58,647 nt of DNA from CADCWK01 sp964244115 (GTDB taxonomy: Bacteria; Chloroflexota; Chloroflexia; Thermomicrobiales; UBA6265): assembly GCA_964244115.1 (NCBI GenBank), contig CAXTHM010000018.1, positions 1-58,647 on the forward strand. Direction: 5' to 3'. Numbering within the stretch: position 1 is the stretch's first letter; every line of letters begins with the position of its first letter. Below are positions 19,317 to 26,900 of the stretch, piece by piece. The position numbers and the translations under genes are program-made. Below the pieces are notes generated by a model. That model was not told the DNA's origin. It saw nothing but the letters and a program-made list of their open reading frames with translations, and did no database searches.

Positions 19317-20518
19317 CCACCGAGCAGTACCACGCGACGCCGGACGCCGACGCCGACGCGCGACCCCAGGCGGTCTTCGGCGGCGCTCCCCGGATGCGGC
19401 GGCGGCGGGATTCGTTCTGGGCCGTGATCCCGGCCGGCGGCTCAGGCACGCGGCTCTGGCCGCTGAGCCGCGCCCAGCGGCCCAAGTTCCTCCTGCCGCT
19501 GCTCGGCAACCGCTCGCTGCTCCAGCAGACCGCCGACCGCCTGTCGCCGCTGGCCGACCCGACCCGGACGATGGTCGTCTGCGGCCCATCCCATGCCGCG
19601 TCGATCGCCCGGCAGTTGCCGTCGGTCCCGGAGGACCAGCTGATCGTCGAGCCGGCCCCGCGCGGGTCGCTCCCCGCGATCGCGCTGGCGACGGCGCTGA
19701 TCGCCCGGATCGACCCGGAGGCGATCGTCGGTGCCTTCGCCGCCGACCACGACGTCGCCGACCCGGCCACGCTGCTGATGGCGGTCCAGACGGCCAGCCT
19801 GGCCGCCAAGAACGGGCGCCTCGTCACGATCGGGATCGAGCCGACCCGCCCCGAGACCGGCTATGGCTACATCGAGCGGACCAGCGAGGTCGTCGCGCAC
19901 AGCGACCGGGCGCTGGACATGCCGTCCCCGTCCGTCGCCTACGCCGCGGCGCAGTTCCACGAGAAGCCGGATCTCGAGCGGGCGACCGAGTACGTCGCCA
20001 GCGGCCGCTATCTCTGGAACGCGAGCATGTTCATCTTCACGGCCGGGACGCTGATGGAGAACCTGGAGCGGTACCAGCCGGGTCTGTTCACGTCGGTCAA
20101 CCGGATCGCGGACGCCTGGGACACGCCGGACCGGGAGCCGGTGATGGCCGAGGTCTGGTCGTCGCTCACGGCGATCAACATCGACGAGGGCATCATGGAG
20201 CCCGCCGCCGGGGACGGCCGGGTCGCGGTCGTCCCGGCCGACTTCGGCTGGTCGGACATCGGGGACTGGCACGGCCTCGGCGAGCTGATCGAGCACGACG
20301 GTCTCGGCAACAGCGTCCGGGGCGACTTCCTCCAGCTGGAGACCCGGGACAGCGTCGTCTGGTCGGAGACGGGCCGGATCGTGGCGCTGATCGGCCTGAC
20401 CAACGTCGTCGTGGTCGATACCGATGATGCGCTGCTGGTGATCGATCGTTCGCGGGCGCAGGACGTCCGAAAGGTGGTCGACGAGTTGAAGGCGCAGGCG
20501 CGATACGACCTGAGCTGA
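19313..20518 (+). CDS. manC: Mannose-1-phosphate guanylyltransferase
   Basis: Transfers GMP from GTP to mannose-1-phosphate, giving GDP-mannose for glycans. The nucleotidyltransferase signature GGSGTRLWPLSRAQRPK occurs near residues 42-58 and is followed by LLPLLGNRSLLQQT. Further family blocks are FAADHDVAD, TIGIEPTRPETGYGYIE, FHEKPDLERA, YLWNASMFIF and FGWSDIGDWHGL. Its 401 residues contain only the transferase half; the isomerase domain of fused ManC proteins is absent, and manA lies at 39514-40596. The ATG overlaps the helicase stop (ATGA) with GAGGAG upstream, so it is co-translated with the nuclease-helicase despite the unrelated function. About 30 N-terminal residues look disordered. 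Confidence 0.9.
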   Translation: MTTEQYHATPDADADARPQAVFGGAPRMRRRRDSFWAVIPAGGSGTRLWPLSRAQRPKFLLPLLGNRSLLQQTADRLSPLADPTRTMVVCGPSHAASIARQLPSVPEDQLIVEPAPRGSLPAIALATALIARIDPEAIVGAFAADHDVADPATLLMAVQTASLAAKNGRLVTIGIEPTRPETGYGYIERTSEVVAHSDRALDMPSPSVAYAAAQFHEKPDLERATEYVASGRYLWNASMFIFTAGTLMENLERYQPGLFTSVNRIADAWDTPDREPVMAEVWSSLTAINIDEGIMEPAAGDGRVAVVPADFGWSDIGDWHGLGELIEHDGLGNSVRGDFLQLETRDSVVWSETGRIVALIGLTNVVVVDTDDALLVIDRSRAQDVRKVVDELKAQARYDLS

Positions 20519-20561
20519 GCTTGCGGATCGGGTTTCCGAGGGTGAACTGGTTGGTGGCGAG

Positions 20562-20650
20562 CAGACCCCTCCCTAAATCCCTCTCCGGCTCGTTTCGCGC
20601 TGCCGCGCTCACGCCCGGAGGGGGACTCCCGCATGTCGCGCAAGCGCTCC
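20562..20650 (+). repeat. Dispersed repeat B, copy 1
   Basis: An 89-base block from CAGACCCCTCCCT through CGTTTCGCGCTGC and CACGCCCGGAG to GTCGCGCAAGCGCTCC. Near-identical copies are at 51079-51168 (same strand) and 32426-32513 (opposite strand). Confidence 0.75.
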
Positions 20651-20678
20651 GACGGCAAGTGAGCGGCGTCGAGCGTCT

Positions 20679-20750
20679 CGTAGGGGCGAAGCTTGCGAGC
20701 CAGGCGCCCGCAGGCGCCATCGCCCCCCAGGGCGATAACCGGTGCACCGG
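20679..20750 (-). repeat. Dispersed repeat A, copy 2 (reversed)
   Basis: Starts CGTAGGGGCGAAGCTTGCGA and continues with GGCGCC-loop-GGCGCC and ATCGCCC/GGGCGAT. It lies 28 bases from repeat B, the same spacing as at 32396-32426. Confidence 0.7.
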
Positions 20751-20808
20751 GTCTATCGGCGTTCGTGATGGTGGCACCGTCGTCGAGACGATTGGTTCCT
20801 GTCGGTAA

Positions 20809-20884
20809 GGTTGAACCCGGAGCACCGTCTCGCCTCGTGGCGAAGGCCGCTGCGGCGGCCGGGCTCGCAAGCGTCGCCCCTACA
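20809..20884 (+). repeat. Dispersed repeat A, copy 3
   Basis: Begins GGTTGAACCCGGA, has the GGCCGC-TGCG-GCGGCC hairpin and ends GCTCGCAAGCGTCGCCCCTA. It faces copy 2 across about 58 bases, so together they form a large inverted repeat. Confidence 0.7.
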
Positions 20885-21052
20885 CGCATGGTCGCGCGTC
20901 GAGCCTAGCGAATCATGGTCATGACGAGCGTCGATGATCGCCCTACGGGGCGATGGCGCCAGGAGGCGGTGGTCAAGGGGAACTCGTGGCCCGACATCAT
21001 GGGCCACTTCAGCGCGGTTATAGCGCGGCTCATAGCGGTTGACGGGGGAGCG

Positions 21053-21153
21053 GCCTCCCCCTCTCCATCCGGTCCGGACGGAGTCGCCCGCAGGCGACGG
21101 AGGCGGACCGAGATGGGGAGGGGGCCGGGGGGTGGGGCTCGCCGCTCGCGACC
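21053..21153 (+). repeat. Dispersed repeat C, copy 1
   Basis: About 100 bases containing CTCCATCCGGTCCGGACGGA, CGCAGGCGACGGAGGCGGAC, a G-rich run and GGGCTCGCC. A reversed copy is at 35308-35430. Confidence 0.7.
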
Positions 21154-21174
21154 CACAAGGACCAAGAGTTCCAC

Positions 21175-22680
21175 TCAGGCGAGCCGGGCGACGATCGGGC
21201 GCAGGGCGAGGTAGGTATCGGCGAGCAGCGCCTGTCGGTCCTGATACAGGCGATGGCGGGCCGGGTCGGGCTGGGTCTCGTCCAGGGTTGCCGGTTGCCA
21301 GGCGGCGGCGATCCGGGCCGGGTCTGATCCGATGAGCATCGCCGTGGCGAGGATCGCGGCGCCTCGGGCCGATTGGTCCGGGGTCGCGCTGTGCCGGACG
21401 GGCAGGCCGTACGTGTCGGCGACGAGCTGGCGCCAGGCGGCGTCTCTGGCCCCGCCCCCGGCCAGGGTGATGACGGTCGGGGCGTCGGCGCCAGTGGGTC
21501 GGATGGCCGCGTAGGCGAGCGACCCGGCGAGGGTGATGCCTTCGACGACTGCCCGGGCGAGGTCGGCCTGTGTGTGCCTGGCCGAGAGGCCGACGAAGGA
21601 GCCACGGGCGGCCGCGTCGAACCACGGCGATCGCTCCCCGGACAGGTAGGGGACGAAGAGGACGCCGTCGGCGCCGGCCGGGACCGAAGCGGCGGCCGCG
21701 AGGAGCGCCCGATCGTCGGCGAACCCGAGGGCAGCGGCCGCCCAGTGCAGGGCGGAGCCGGTGTTGAGGGTCGCCGCAACGTGAGCCCAGCCGGCGCCCG
21801 AGGATGACGAGAGCGCCGAGCAGACGACCTGGCCCTGACCCCCAGCGGTTTCCGGGATGGCGGCGAGCGGCATCAGGGCCTGAGTGCCGGTGCTGAGCGT
21901 GACGAGGAGGTCGCCGGCATGCGTGACACCGGCCCCGAGGGCGGCGGCCTGCGCGTCGCCGGCCCCGACCGCCACGGGGATGCTCGTGGGGAGGCCGAGC
22001 ACACCCGCCGCCTCGGCGGCCAGGTGGCCGGCCTGATCCGACGAGGCCAGCAACGGTGGGAGCTGATCCGGCCGAAGGCCGACGGCGTCGGTCATCGTTG
22101 CTGACCAGTCGCGCCGTCGGATGTCGAACAGCCCGGTGCCGCCCGCGTCGCTGGGCTCGGTCGAGACGACACCGGTCAGCCTCGCCCGGAGCCAGTCCTT
22201 GGGCAGGAGCACCGTCGTGGCCGACGCCAGCAGGTCCGGGCGATGAGTCGTCAGCCAGCGCACCGTCACCGCCTGGTAGCCCGTCGCCAGCCGGCCGCCC
22301 GTGATGGCGATGACGGTGTCCGGGCCGACCGCCGATCCGATCGCGTCGATCTCCGGCGTCGCGCGCTGATCCGACCAGATGATCGCCCGTGACAGCGGCC
22401 GGAGAGCGGCGTCGACCACGACGGTGCCGTGCATCTGGCCGGTGATCCCGATCGCCGCGATGTCCGTCGGGCGCGTCTCGGTCCGGGTCAGCGCCAGCCG
22501 GACGGCCTCGGCCGTCGCCTGCCACCAGTCCGCCGGGTCCTGTTCGGAGTAGCCGGACTGTGGCCGACGCGTCGGGTAGGGACGGGACGCGTCGGCGACC
22601 AGCCGGCCGTCGCTCCCGCTGTCACAGACCTGGACCTTGACCGACGACGTACCGAGATCGATCGCGAGGACGAGGGGCAT
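21175..22680 (-). CDS. xylB: Xylulokinase, FGGY family
   Basis: Cytoplasmic sugar kinase, predicted to phosphorylate D-xylulose to xylulose-5-phosphate. Its 501 residues match the family. The N-terminal ATPase-fold signature is VLAIDLGTSSVKVQV; TGQMHGTVVVD and the SDQRATPEID segment form the sugar site, and GAGDAQAAALGAG plus VTLSTGTQALM mark the second domain. The second FGGY signature lies near VEGITLAGSLAYA and GGGARDAAWRQLVADTYGLP. ATG 22680 is chosen; ATG 22695 is possible. It is divergent from the MocR-type regulator gene, with which it shares a 129-base control region. Other FGGY substrates (e.g. glycerol, gluconate) are less likely given the motifs but not excluded. Confidence 0.88.
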   Translation of the reverse strand: MPLVLAIDLGTSSVKVQVCDSGSDGRLVADASRPYPTRRPQSGYSEQDPADWWQATAEAVRLALTRTETRPTDIAAIGITGQMHGTVVVDAALRPLSRAIIWSDQRATPEIDAIGSAVGPDTVIAITGGRLATGYQAVTVRWLTTHRPDLLASATTVLLPKDWLRARLTGVVSTEPSDAGGTGLFDIRRRDWSATMTDAVGLRPDQLPPLLASSDQAGHLAAEAAGVLGLPTSIPVAVGAGDAQAAALGAGVTHAGDLLVTLSTGTQALMPLAAIPETAGGQGQVVCSALSSSSGAGWAHVAATLNTGSALHWAAAALGFADDRALLAAAASVPAGADGVLFVPYLSGERSPWFDAAARGSFVGLSARHTQADLARAVVEGITLAGSLAYAAIRPTGADAPTVITLAGGGARDAAWRQLVADTYGLPVRHSATPDQSARGAAILATAMLIGSDPARIAAAWQPATLDETQPDPARHRLYQDRQALLADTYLALRPIVARLA

Positions 22681-22708
22681 CGGCGGTAGTCCCATCCGGT
22701 CGAGCGGC

Positions 22709-22767
22709 ACCAGGCGCCTGGTCAGATCAGTCGCGGGCCACCCGCGACGATGCGTCGATAGCATACT
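22709..22767. promoter_or_regulatory. Divergent xylB/MocR control region with two palindromes
   Basis: ACCAGGCGCCTGGT (22709-22722) is a perfect 14-base palindrome. TCGCGGG-CCA-CCCGCGA (22731-22747) is an interrupted palindrome. CATACT at 22762-22767 could be a -10 for the MocR gene; no clear -35 was found. Both palindromes are candidate operators. Confidence 0.4.
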
Positions 22768-22809
22768 GACAGCTGGACGGATGCTCGATGGCAGTGAAAC
22801 GGGGACGGC

Positions 22810-24420
22810 ATGGCTACGAACGGGCGATCCGATGCCGACGCGAGGGGGGTGGCGCCGCGCCCACGGTTGGCGGCCACCGGGACGCCGCGGCGCCCGCCCG
22901 TGGCCGAGGTCGCGCTCACGATCGATCGGCGGTCCGACGTTCCGGTCTATCGCCAGATCGAGCAGGCGATCATGGCCGGCATCCGGGCCGGGCGGCTGCG
23001 GGCCGGGCTGCGTCTGCCACCGGAGCGCACCCTGGCCGAGCAGCTCGGGGTCGACCGGACGACCGTCGTCGCGGCCTACCGCAACCTCTCCGGCGAGGGC
23101 TGGGTGGCGCCGCTGGTCGGCCGTGGGACCGTCATCACCGGCGACCCGGCCCAGCCAGCCGGGCACCACCCGTCGGGCGCCGACGGGACCGTCTTCGCCT
23201 GGGACGAGGTGCTGACCCCGCAGCCGGACGACGACATCATCCTCGACGACCTCGCGGCGGCGTCATCTCGACCGGGGACGCTCTCGCTGGCCTCGGGCGT
23301 CCCGGCAGCCGAAGGCTACCCGATCGCCGAGTTCCGCAGCCTGCTCGGCGACGCGCTGCGGCAGAGCGGTGAGGCCCTGCTGCAATACGCCCCGGCCGAG
23401 GGGTTGCCGGTCCTGCGGGACGAGATCGCTCGGATGATGCGTCGTCGCGGGGCCGATGTCACCGCGGACAACGTCCTGATCTGCGCCGGCAGCCAGCAGG
23501 GGCTCTACCTGCTCGCCCGGGCGCTGGTCGTGCCGGGGGACACCGTGGCGGTCGAGGCGCCGACGTACCTCGGGGCGGTCAACGTCTTCCGGGCGACCGA
23601 CGCCCACGTCGTCCCGCTACCGCGCGATCGGGACGGGGTCGACCCGTTGCGGCTGGAGGCGCTGCTCGCCCGGCGGCAGGTCAAGCTGATCTACCTGCTG
23701 CCGACGTTCCAGAACCCGACCGGCGAGACGCTCGGGTTGGTCCGGCGGCGGCAGGTCCTGGCGGTCGCCGCCCGATACGGCGTGCCGATCATCGAGGACG
23801 ACCCCTACGGCGAATTGCGCTACGACGGCGAGCCGCTGCCGTCGATGTTCCAGCTGGCCGGTGCCGACGGTGGCGTCGCCTACCTTTCGACGTTCTCGAA
23901 GGTGCTATTCCCCGGCTTCCGGGTCGGGTGGGTCGCCGGGTCCGACACGCTGATCGAGCGGCTGCGGCGGGAGAAGGCGCTGGTCGACCTGGATAGCAAC
24001 GCCGTCGTCCAGGCCGCCGTCGCCGAGTACCTCGCCCTGGGGCTGCTGGAGGACCACCTGGCGGCGGTCCGTCCGGTCTATCGCGCCCGGCGGGATGCCC
24101 TGGTCGAGGGGCTGATCGCGGGCGGGACCGTCCCCGCGACGTGGCGGCTGCCGGAAGGAGGGTTCTCGCTCTGGGCCGAGCTGGGATCCGGCCTGCGGGC
24201 GCGGGACATCCTGCGAGAGGGTCTCATGCGCGGCGTCACGTTCGTCCCCGGCGACGTCTTCCATGTCGATGGCGGCGGCCGGTCGGCGATGCGGCTGTCA
24301 TTCCCGGCGCTGTCGCCCGACGAACTGCGCGAGGCCGGTCGGCGGCTCGCCGATGCCATCCGGATCGAGGCCGGGCGGCGGTCATCGCGGGTCCGGCCAA
24401 TTGGGTCCCGGATCGTCTGA
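22810..24420 (+). CDS. MocR-type regulator (GntR HTH + PLP aminotransferase fold)
   Basis: A 536-residue protein. After a disordered Arg/Pro-rich lead (about 1-40) comes a GntR winged helix (VYRQIEQAIMAGIRAGRLRA, LPPERTLAEQLGVDRTTVV, VGRGTVI; about 50-115). A class-I aminotransferase domain follows: SLASGVPAAEGYP, GSQQGLYLLARAL, LLPTFQNPTGET, IIEDDPYGELRYDG, and the PLP-lysine block STFSKVLFPGFRVGW. ATG 22810 has GGGGAC about six bases upstream. MocR proteins usually regulate a neighbouring gene in response to PLP or an amino compound; here the divergent neighbour is xylB. A catalytic aminotransferase with an HTH (AraR/2-aminoadipate-type) is the alternative, as the PLP site looks intact. Confidence 0.85.
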   Translation: MATNGRSDADARGVAPRPRLAATGTPRRPPVAEVALTIDRRSDVPVYRQIEQAIMAGIRAGRLRAGLRLPPERTLAEQLGVDRTTVVAAYRNLSGEGWVAPLVGRGTVITGDPAQPAGHHPSGADGTVFAWDEVLTPQPDDDIILDDLAAASSRPGTLSLASGVPAAEGYPIAEFRSLLGDALRQSGEALLQYAPAEGLPVLRDEIARMMRRRGADVTADNVLICAGSQQGLYLLARALVVPGDTVAVEAPTYLGAVNVFRATDAHVVPLPRDRDGVDPLRLEALLARRQVKLIYLLPTFQNPTGETLGLVRRRQVLAVAARYGVPIIEDDPYGELRYDGEPLPSMFQLAGADGGVAYLSTFSKVLFPGFRVGWVAGSDTLIERLRREKALVDLDSNAVVQAAVAEYLALGLLEDHLAAVRPVYRARRDALVEGLIAGGTVPATWRLPEGGFSLWAELGSGLRARDILREGLMRGVTFVPGDVFHVDGGGRSAMRLSFPALSPDELREAGRRLADAIRIEAGRRSSRVRPIGSRIV

Positions 24421-24471
24421 CGATCCTCAGCGTCATTCGACGGACTCCTGGTCGATCGCACCCCGTCCCTC

Positions 24472-24509
24472 TTCAGGAGCTTTTCAGGTTGGGTTCAGGG
24501 CCGGTTCAG
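24472..24509 (+). promoter_or_regulatory. Four phased TTCAG direct repeats (response-regulator-type operator)
   Basis: TTCAG starts at 24472, 24483, 24494 and 24505, exactly 11 bases apart, about 95 bases before the protease start. Direct repeats at 11-bp phase are the classic binding pattern of OmpR/PhoB-type regulators, and such a regulator is encoded at 26118-26888. Confidence 0.65.
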
Positions 24510-24532
24510 CCGCCGGCGCGATCCTTGTCTCA

Positions 24533-24560
24533 CGGCGCCGGGGCGATTCTCCCGGCGCCG
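24533..24560 (+). other. Leader hairpin upstream of htrA
   Basis: CGGCGCCGGG (24533-24542) pairs perfectly with CCCGGCGCCG (24551-24560) around an 8-base loop. It lies between the phased repeats and the ribosome-binding site. Confidence 0.5.
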
Positions 24561-24601
24561 GGTAGCAGCGGATCACCGACCCTGATCCAGAGGAAGGCCC
24601 C

Positions 24602-25843
24602 ATGAACGACGAGTACCCGGACGACACGCGATCCCCGATCGCCGATCGACCATCCCCCGCGCCGGCGCCGCGACCCCAGCGCCACCCGACCACCTCGACG
24701 GCACGCCGCCGCCACCTCCTGCCGCTCGGCGCCATCCTCGGCCTGATCATGGCGTTCGTCCTCGCCGGCGGTGGCGTGCTCGACCAGGCGGCTAGCGCTG
24801 CCACGAGCCTGATCGGCAGCCAGGCCAGCACCCCGACCGCCCAGGTCGCGCAGGGTGACATGACCGTCGCCGACGACCAGACCGTCGCGCAGGTCTTCGC
24901 CGAGGCCAACCCGGCGGTCGTGACCGTCACGACGCTCGGCAACGCCGTCGCATCGCAGGGCCAGGTGCCCACCTTCGGGCAGTCGCAGGGTGCGAGCTCG
25001 ACGACCGACCAGCCGATCGCCAGTGGCTCCGGCTTCATCTGGGACAGCGACGGCCACGTCATCACCAACGCCCACGTCGTGGCCGACGGCACGAGCTTCA
25101 CGGTCTCCTTCTCCGACGGCACGACCGTCGACGCGACGCTGGTCGGCAAGGACGTCTACGCCGACATCGCGGTCCTCCAGGTCGAACTCGCTGACGGGCA
25201 GACGCTGCCGGCCGTCTCGAAGATCGGCTCCTCCGCTGATGTCGCCGCCGGGCAGGGTGTGGTCGCAATCGGCAGCCCGTACGGCGAGCTGACCAACACC
25301 GTCTCCGAGGGCATCGTCGGCGCGACTGGCCGAACGCTCCCCTCCTCGGCCGGCGTCTACGACCTGACCGACCTGATCCAGCACGACGCCCCGATCTACC
25401 CGGGCAACTCCGGTGGCCCGCTTCTCAACCTCCAGGGCGAGGTGATCGGCATCAACGTCGCCACCCTCCAGGACACGCAGACCGGCCAGACCTCCGGCAT
25501 CGGCTTCGCGATCTCCATCGACTCCGTCAGCGGCCTGATCTCCGACATCATCGACGACGGCTCGGTCGATCGCCCGTACCTCGGCATCCAGTCGCAGGTC
25601 ACGGAGTCGGGCGGTCAGGGCGTGGTCGAGGTCGAGTCCGACGGTCCCTCGGACGGCGTCCTCCAGGCGGGCGACCTGATCACGGCCATCGACGGGACGG
25701 ACATCGGGTTCGATACCCCGTTCCTGAACGAGCTCTTCACCCACGACGCCGGCGACTCCGTCGATCTGACGATCCAGCGCGACGGGGAGACCCAGACCGT
25801 GACCGTCACCCTCGGCTCCCGCCCGGCCGACCCGACCGCCTGA
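24602..25843 (+). CDS. HtrA/DegP-type serine protease with PDZ domain
   Basis: A 413-residue membrane-anchored protease for extracytoplasmic protein quality control. A Pro-rich cytoplasmic N-terminus precedes one membrane segment (LPLGAILGLIMAFVLAGGG, about 39-58). The trypsin-like domain has the catalytic triad His158 (ITNAHVVADG), Asp188 (VYADIAVLQ) and Ser270 (YPGNSGGPL). A C-terminal PDZ domain follows (RPYLGIQSQV, DGVLQAGDLITAIDG; about 325-405). ATG 24602 has AGGAAGG upstream. The two-component pair at 26118-28430 follows on the same strand after 274 bases, and a phased repeat operator precedes the protease. This suggests an envelope-stress circuit like those known for HtrA and CssRS-type systems. 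Confidence 0.93.
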   Translation: MNDEYPDDTRSPIADRPSPAPAPRPQRHPTTSTARRRHLLPLGAILGLIMAFVLAGGGVLDQAASAATSLIGSQASTPTAQVAQGDMTVADDQTVAQVFAEANPAVVTVTTLGNAVASQGQVPTFGQSQGASSTTDQPIASGSGFIWDSDGHVITNAHVVADGTSFTVSFSDGTTVDATLVGKDVYADIAVLQVELADGQTLPAVSKIGSSADVAAGQGVVAIGSPYGELTNTVSEGIVGATGRTLPSSAGVYDLTDLIQHDAPIYPGNSGGPLLNLQGEVIGINVATLQDTQTGQTSGIGFAISIDSVSGLISDIIDDGSVDRPYLGIQSQVTESGGQGVVEVESDGPSDGVLQAGDLITAIDGTDIGFDTPFLNELFTHDAGDSVDLTIQRDGETQTVTVTLGSRPADPTA

Positions 25844-26117
25844 TCGTCTTGTCCGTCCCTTCGACCTTCTGCCTGTCCCAACACCGGCGTGGCTTCCCCC
25901 TGACTGTGCCGGCCACGAACGCTCGATTCGCCCCGACCCCCTCCGTCCACATCGGTTCGCCCGGCCATCCAGCCAGTGACCGGGCAGCCTGGGCGGCGGC
26001 GGCGGATCGTCTCGATCCCCTCCCAGACAGCGGCGACGACGACCACTCAGTCGCCGTCGCCGCTTCCATGTTCCGGGTTGCCATCCCGGCGCTGGTACTA
26101 TCAGAGGAACGACGACC

Positions 26118-26888
26118 ATGCGCGATGGCGGGCCGCGAACGATGACGGGTGAGGTCGAGGCGATGCCAGCCGGGGAGGACGAGCGATTCGCCGGAGCCAG
26201 GGTGCTGGTCGTCGAGGACGAGCCGGGCATCGCCGGGTTCGTCCGGCGGGGGCTCGTCTTCGAGGGGTTCGCGGTCGAACTCGTGGCCGACGGCCGGGCC
26301 GCGCTCGATGTGCTGCTGGACCGCCGGCCGGACGTCCTCGTCCTGGACCTGATGCTGCCCTTCGTCGATGGGCTGGAGGTCCTGCGGCGGGTCCGGGCGG
26401 CCGAGCGGGCGGAGACGCTCCCGCCGCTGCCGGTCATCCTGCTGACGGCCCGGGACGCCGTCGCCGACCGGGTCACTGGGCTGGAGGCTGGCGCCGATGA
26501 CTACCTCGTCAAGCCGTTCGCCTTCGCGGAACTGGCGGCGCGGGTCCGGGCGCTCCTCCGTCGGGCGCACTCGGGGGACACGGAATCCACGCCGGGTCTG
26601 GTCTTCGCCGACCTCCGGCTCGACCCCGGCTCCCGCACCGTCCTCCGTGGCGACCGCTCGATCGACCTGACGCCACGGGAGTTCGACCTCCTCGCGCTGC
26701 TGCTCCAGCACCCGAACCAGGTCCTGACCCGGTCCCGGATCATGGACCGGGTCTGGGGGGCCGACTTCTACGGCGACAGCAATGTTCTCGAGGTGTTCAT
26801 CGCGAACCTACGCCGCCACCTCGAGAGCGGCGGCGAGCCCCGGCTGATCCAGACCGTCCGGGGCGTCGGTTACGTCCTGCGGGCCTGA
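26118..26888 (+). CDS. OmpR/PhoB-family response regulator
   Basis: A 256-residue DNA-binding regulator. The receiver domain has the acidic pair VVEDE, phosphoacceptor Asp near residue 77 (VLVLDLMLPF), the Thr of LLTARDA and the Lys of YLVKPFAF. The C-terminal winged helix has LTPREFDLLALLLQHPNQVL and ends IQTVRGVGYVLRA, typical of the OmpR/PhoB class. GAGGAA lies eight bases before ATG 26118; ATG 26163 (GAGG upstream) would also give an intact receiver domain. TACTAT at 26096-26101 may be its -10. The kinase gene follows after 12 bases, so the two form an operon. Candidate targets are the four phased TTCAG repeats before htrA. Confidence 0.92.
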   Translation: MRDGGPRTMTGEVEAMPAGEDERFAGARVLVVEDEPGIAGFVRRGLVFEGFAVELVADGRAALDVLLDRRPDVLVLDLMLPFVDGLEVLRRVRAAERAETLPPLPVILLTARDAVADRVTGLEAGADDYLVKPFAFAELAARVRALLRRAHSGDTESTPGLVFADLRLDPGSRTVLRGDRSIDLTPREFDLLALLLQHPNQVLTRSRIMDRVWGADFYGDSNVLEVFIANLRRHLESGGEPRLIQTVRGVGYVLRA

Positions 26889-26900
26889 CGGGAGAAGGCG

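Larger units (their letters stand above)
20519..21174. other. Intergenic region packed with dispersed repeats
   Basis: This lies between convergent manC and xylB. It contains repeat B (20562-20650), two head-to-head copies of repeat A (20679-20750 and 20809-20884) and repeat C (21053-21153). No gene is seen. Confidence 0.6.

Noticed and set aside
15363..19589. A very long open frame (1408 codons) on the minus strand opposite the nuclease-helicase
   Set aside because: Its translation is Arg/Gly/Pro-rich without any motif, whereas the plus-strand frame carries complete helicase and nuclease motifs. It is a by-product of high GC.
20562..21153. CRISPR array
   Set aside because: Repeats are of different families, reversed, 70-100 bases long and not regularly spaced; no cas genes.
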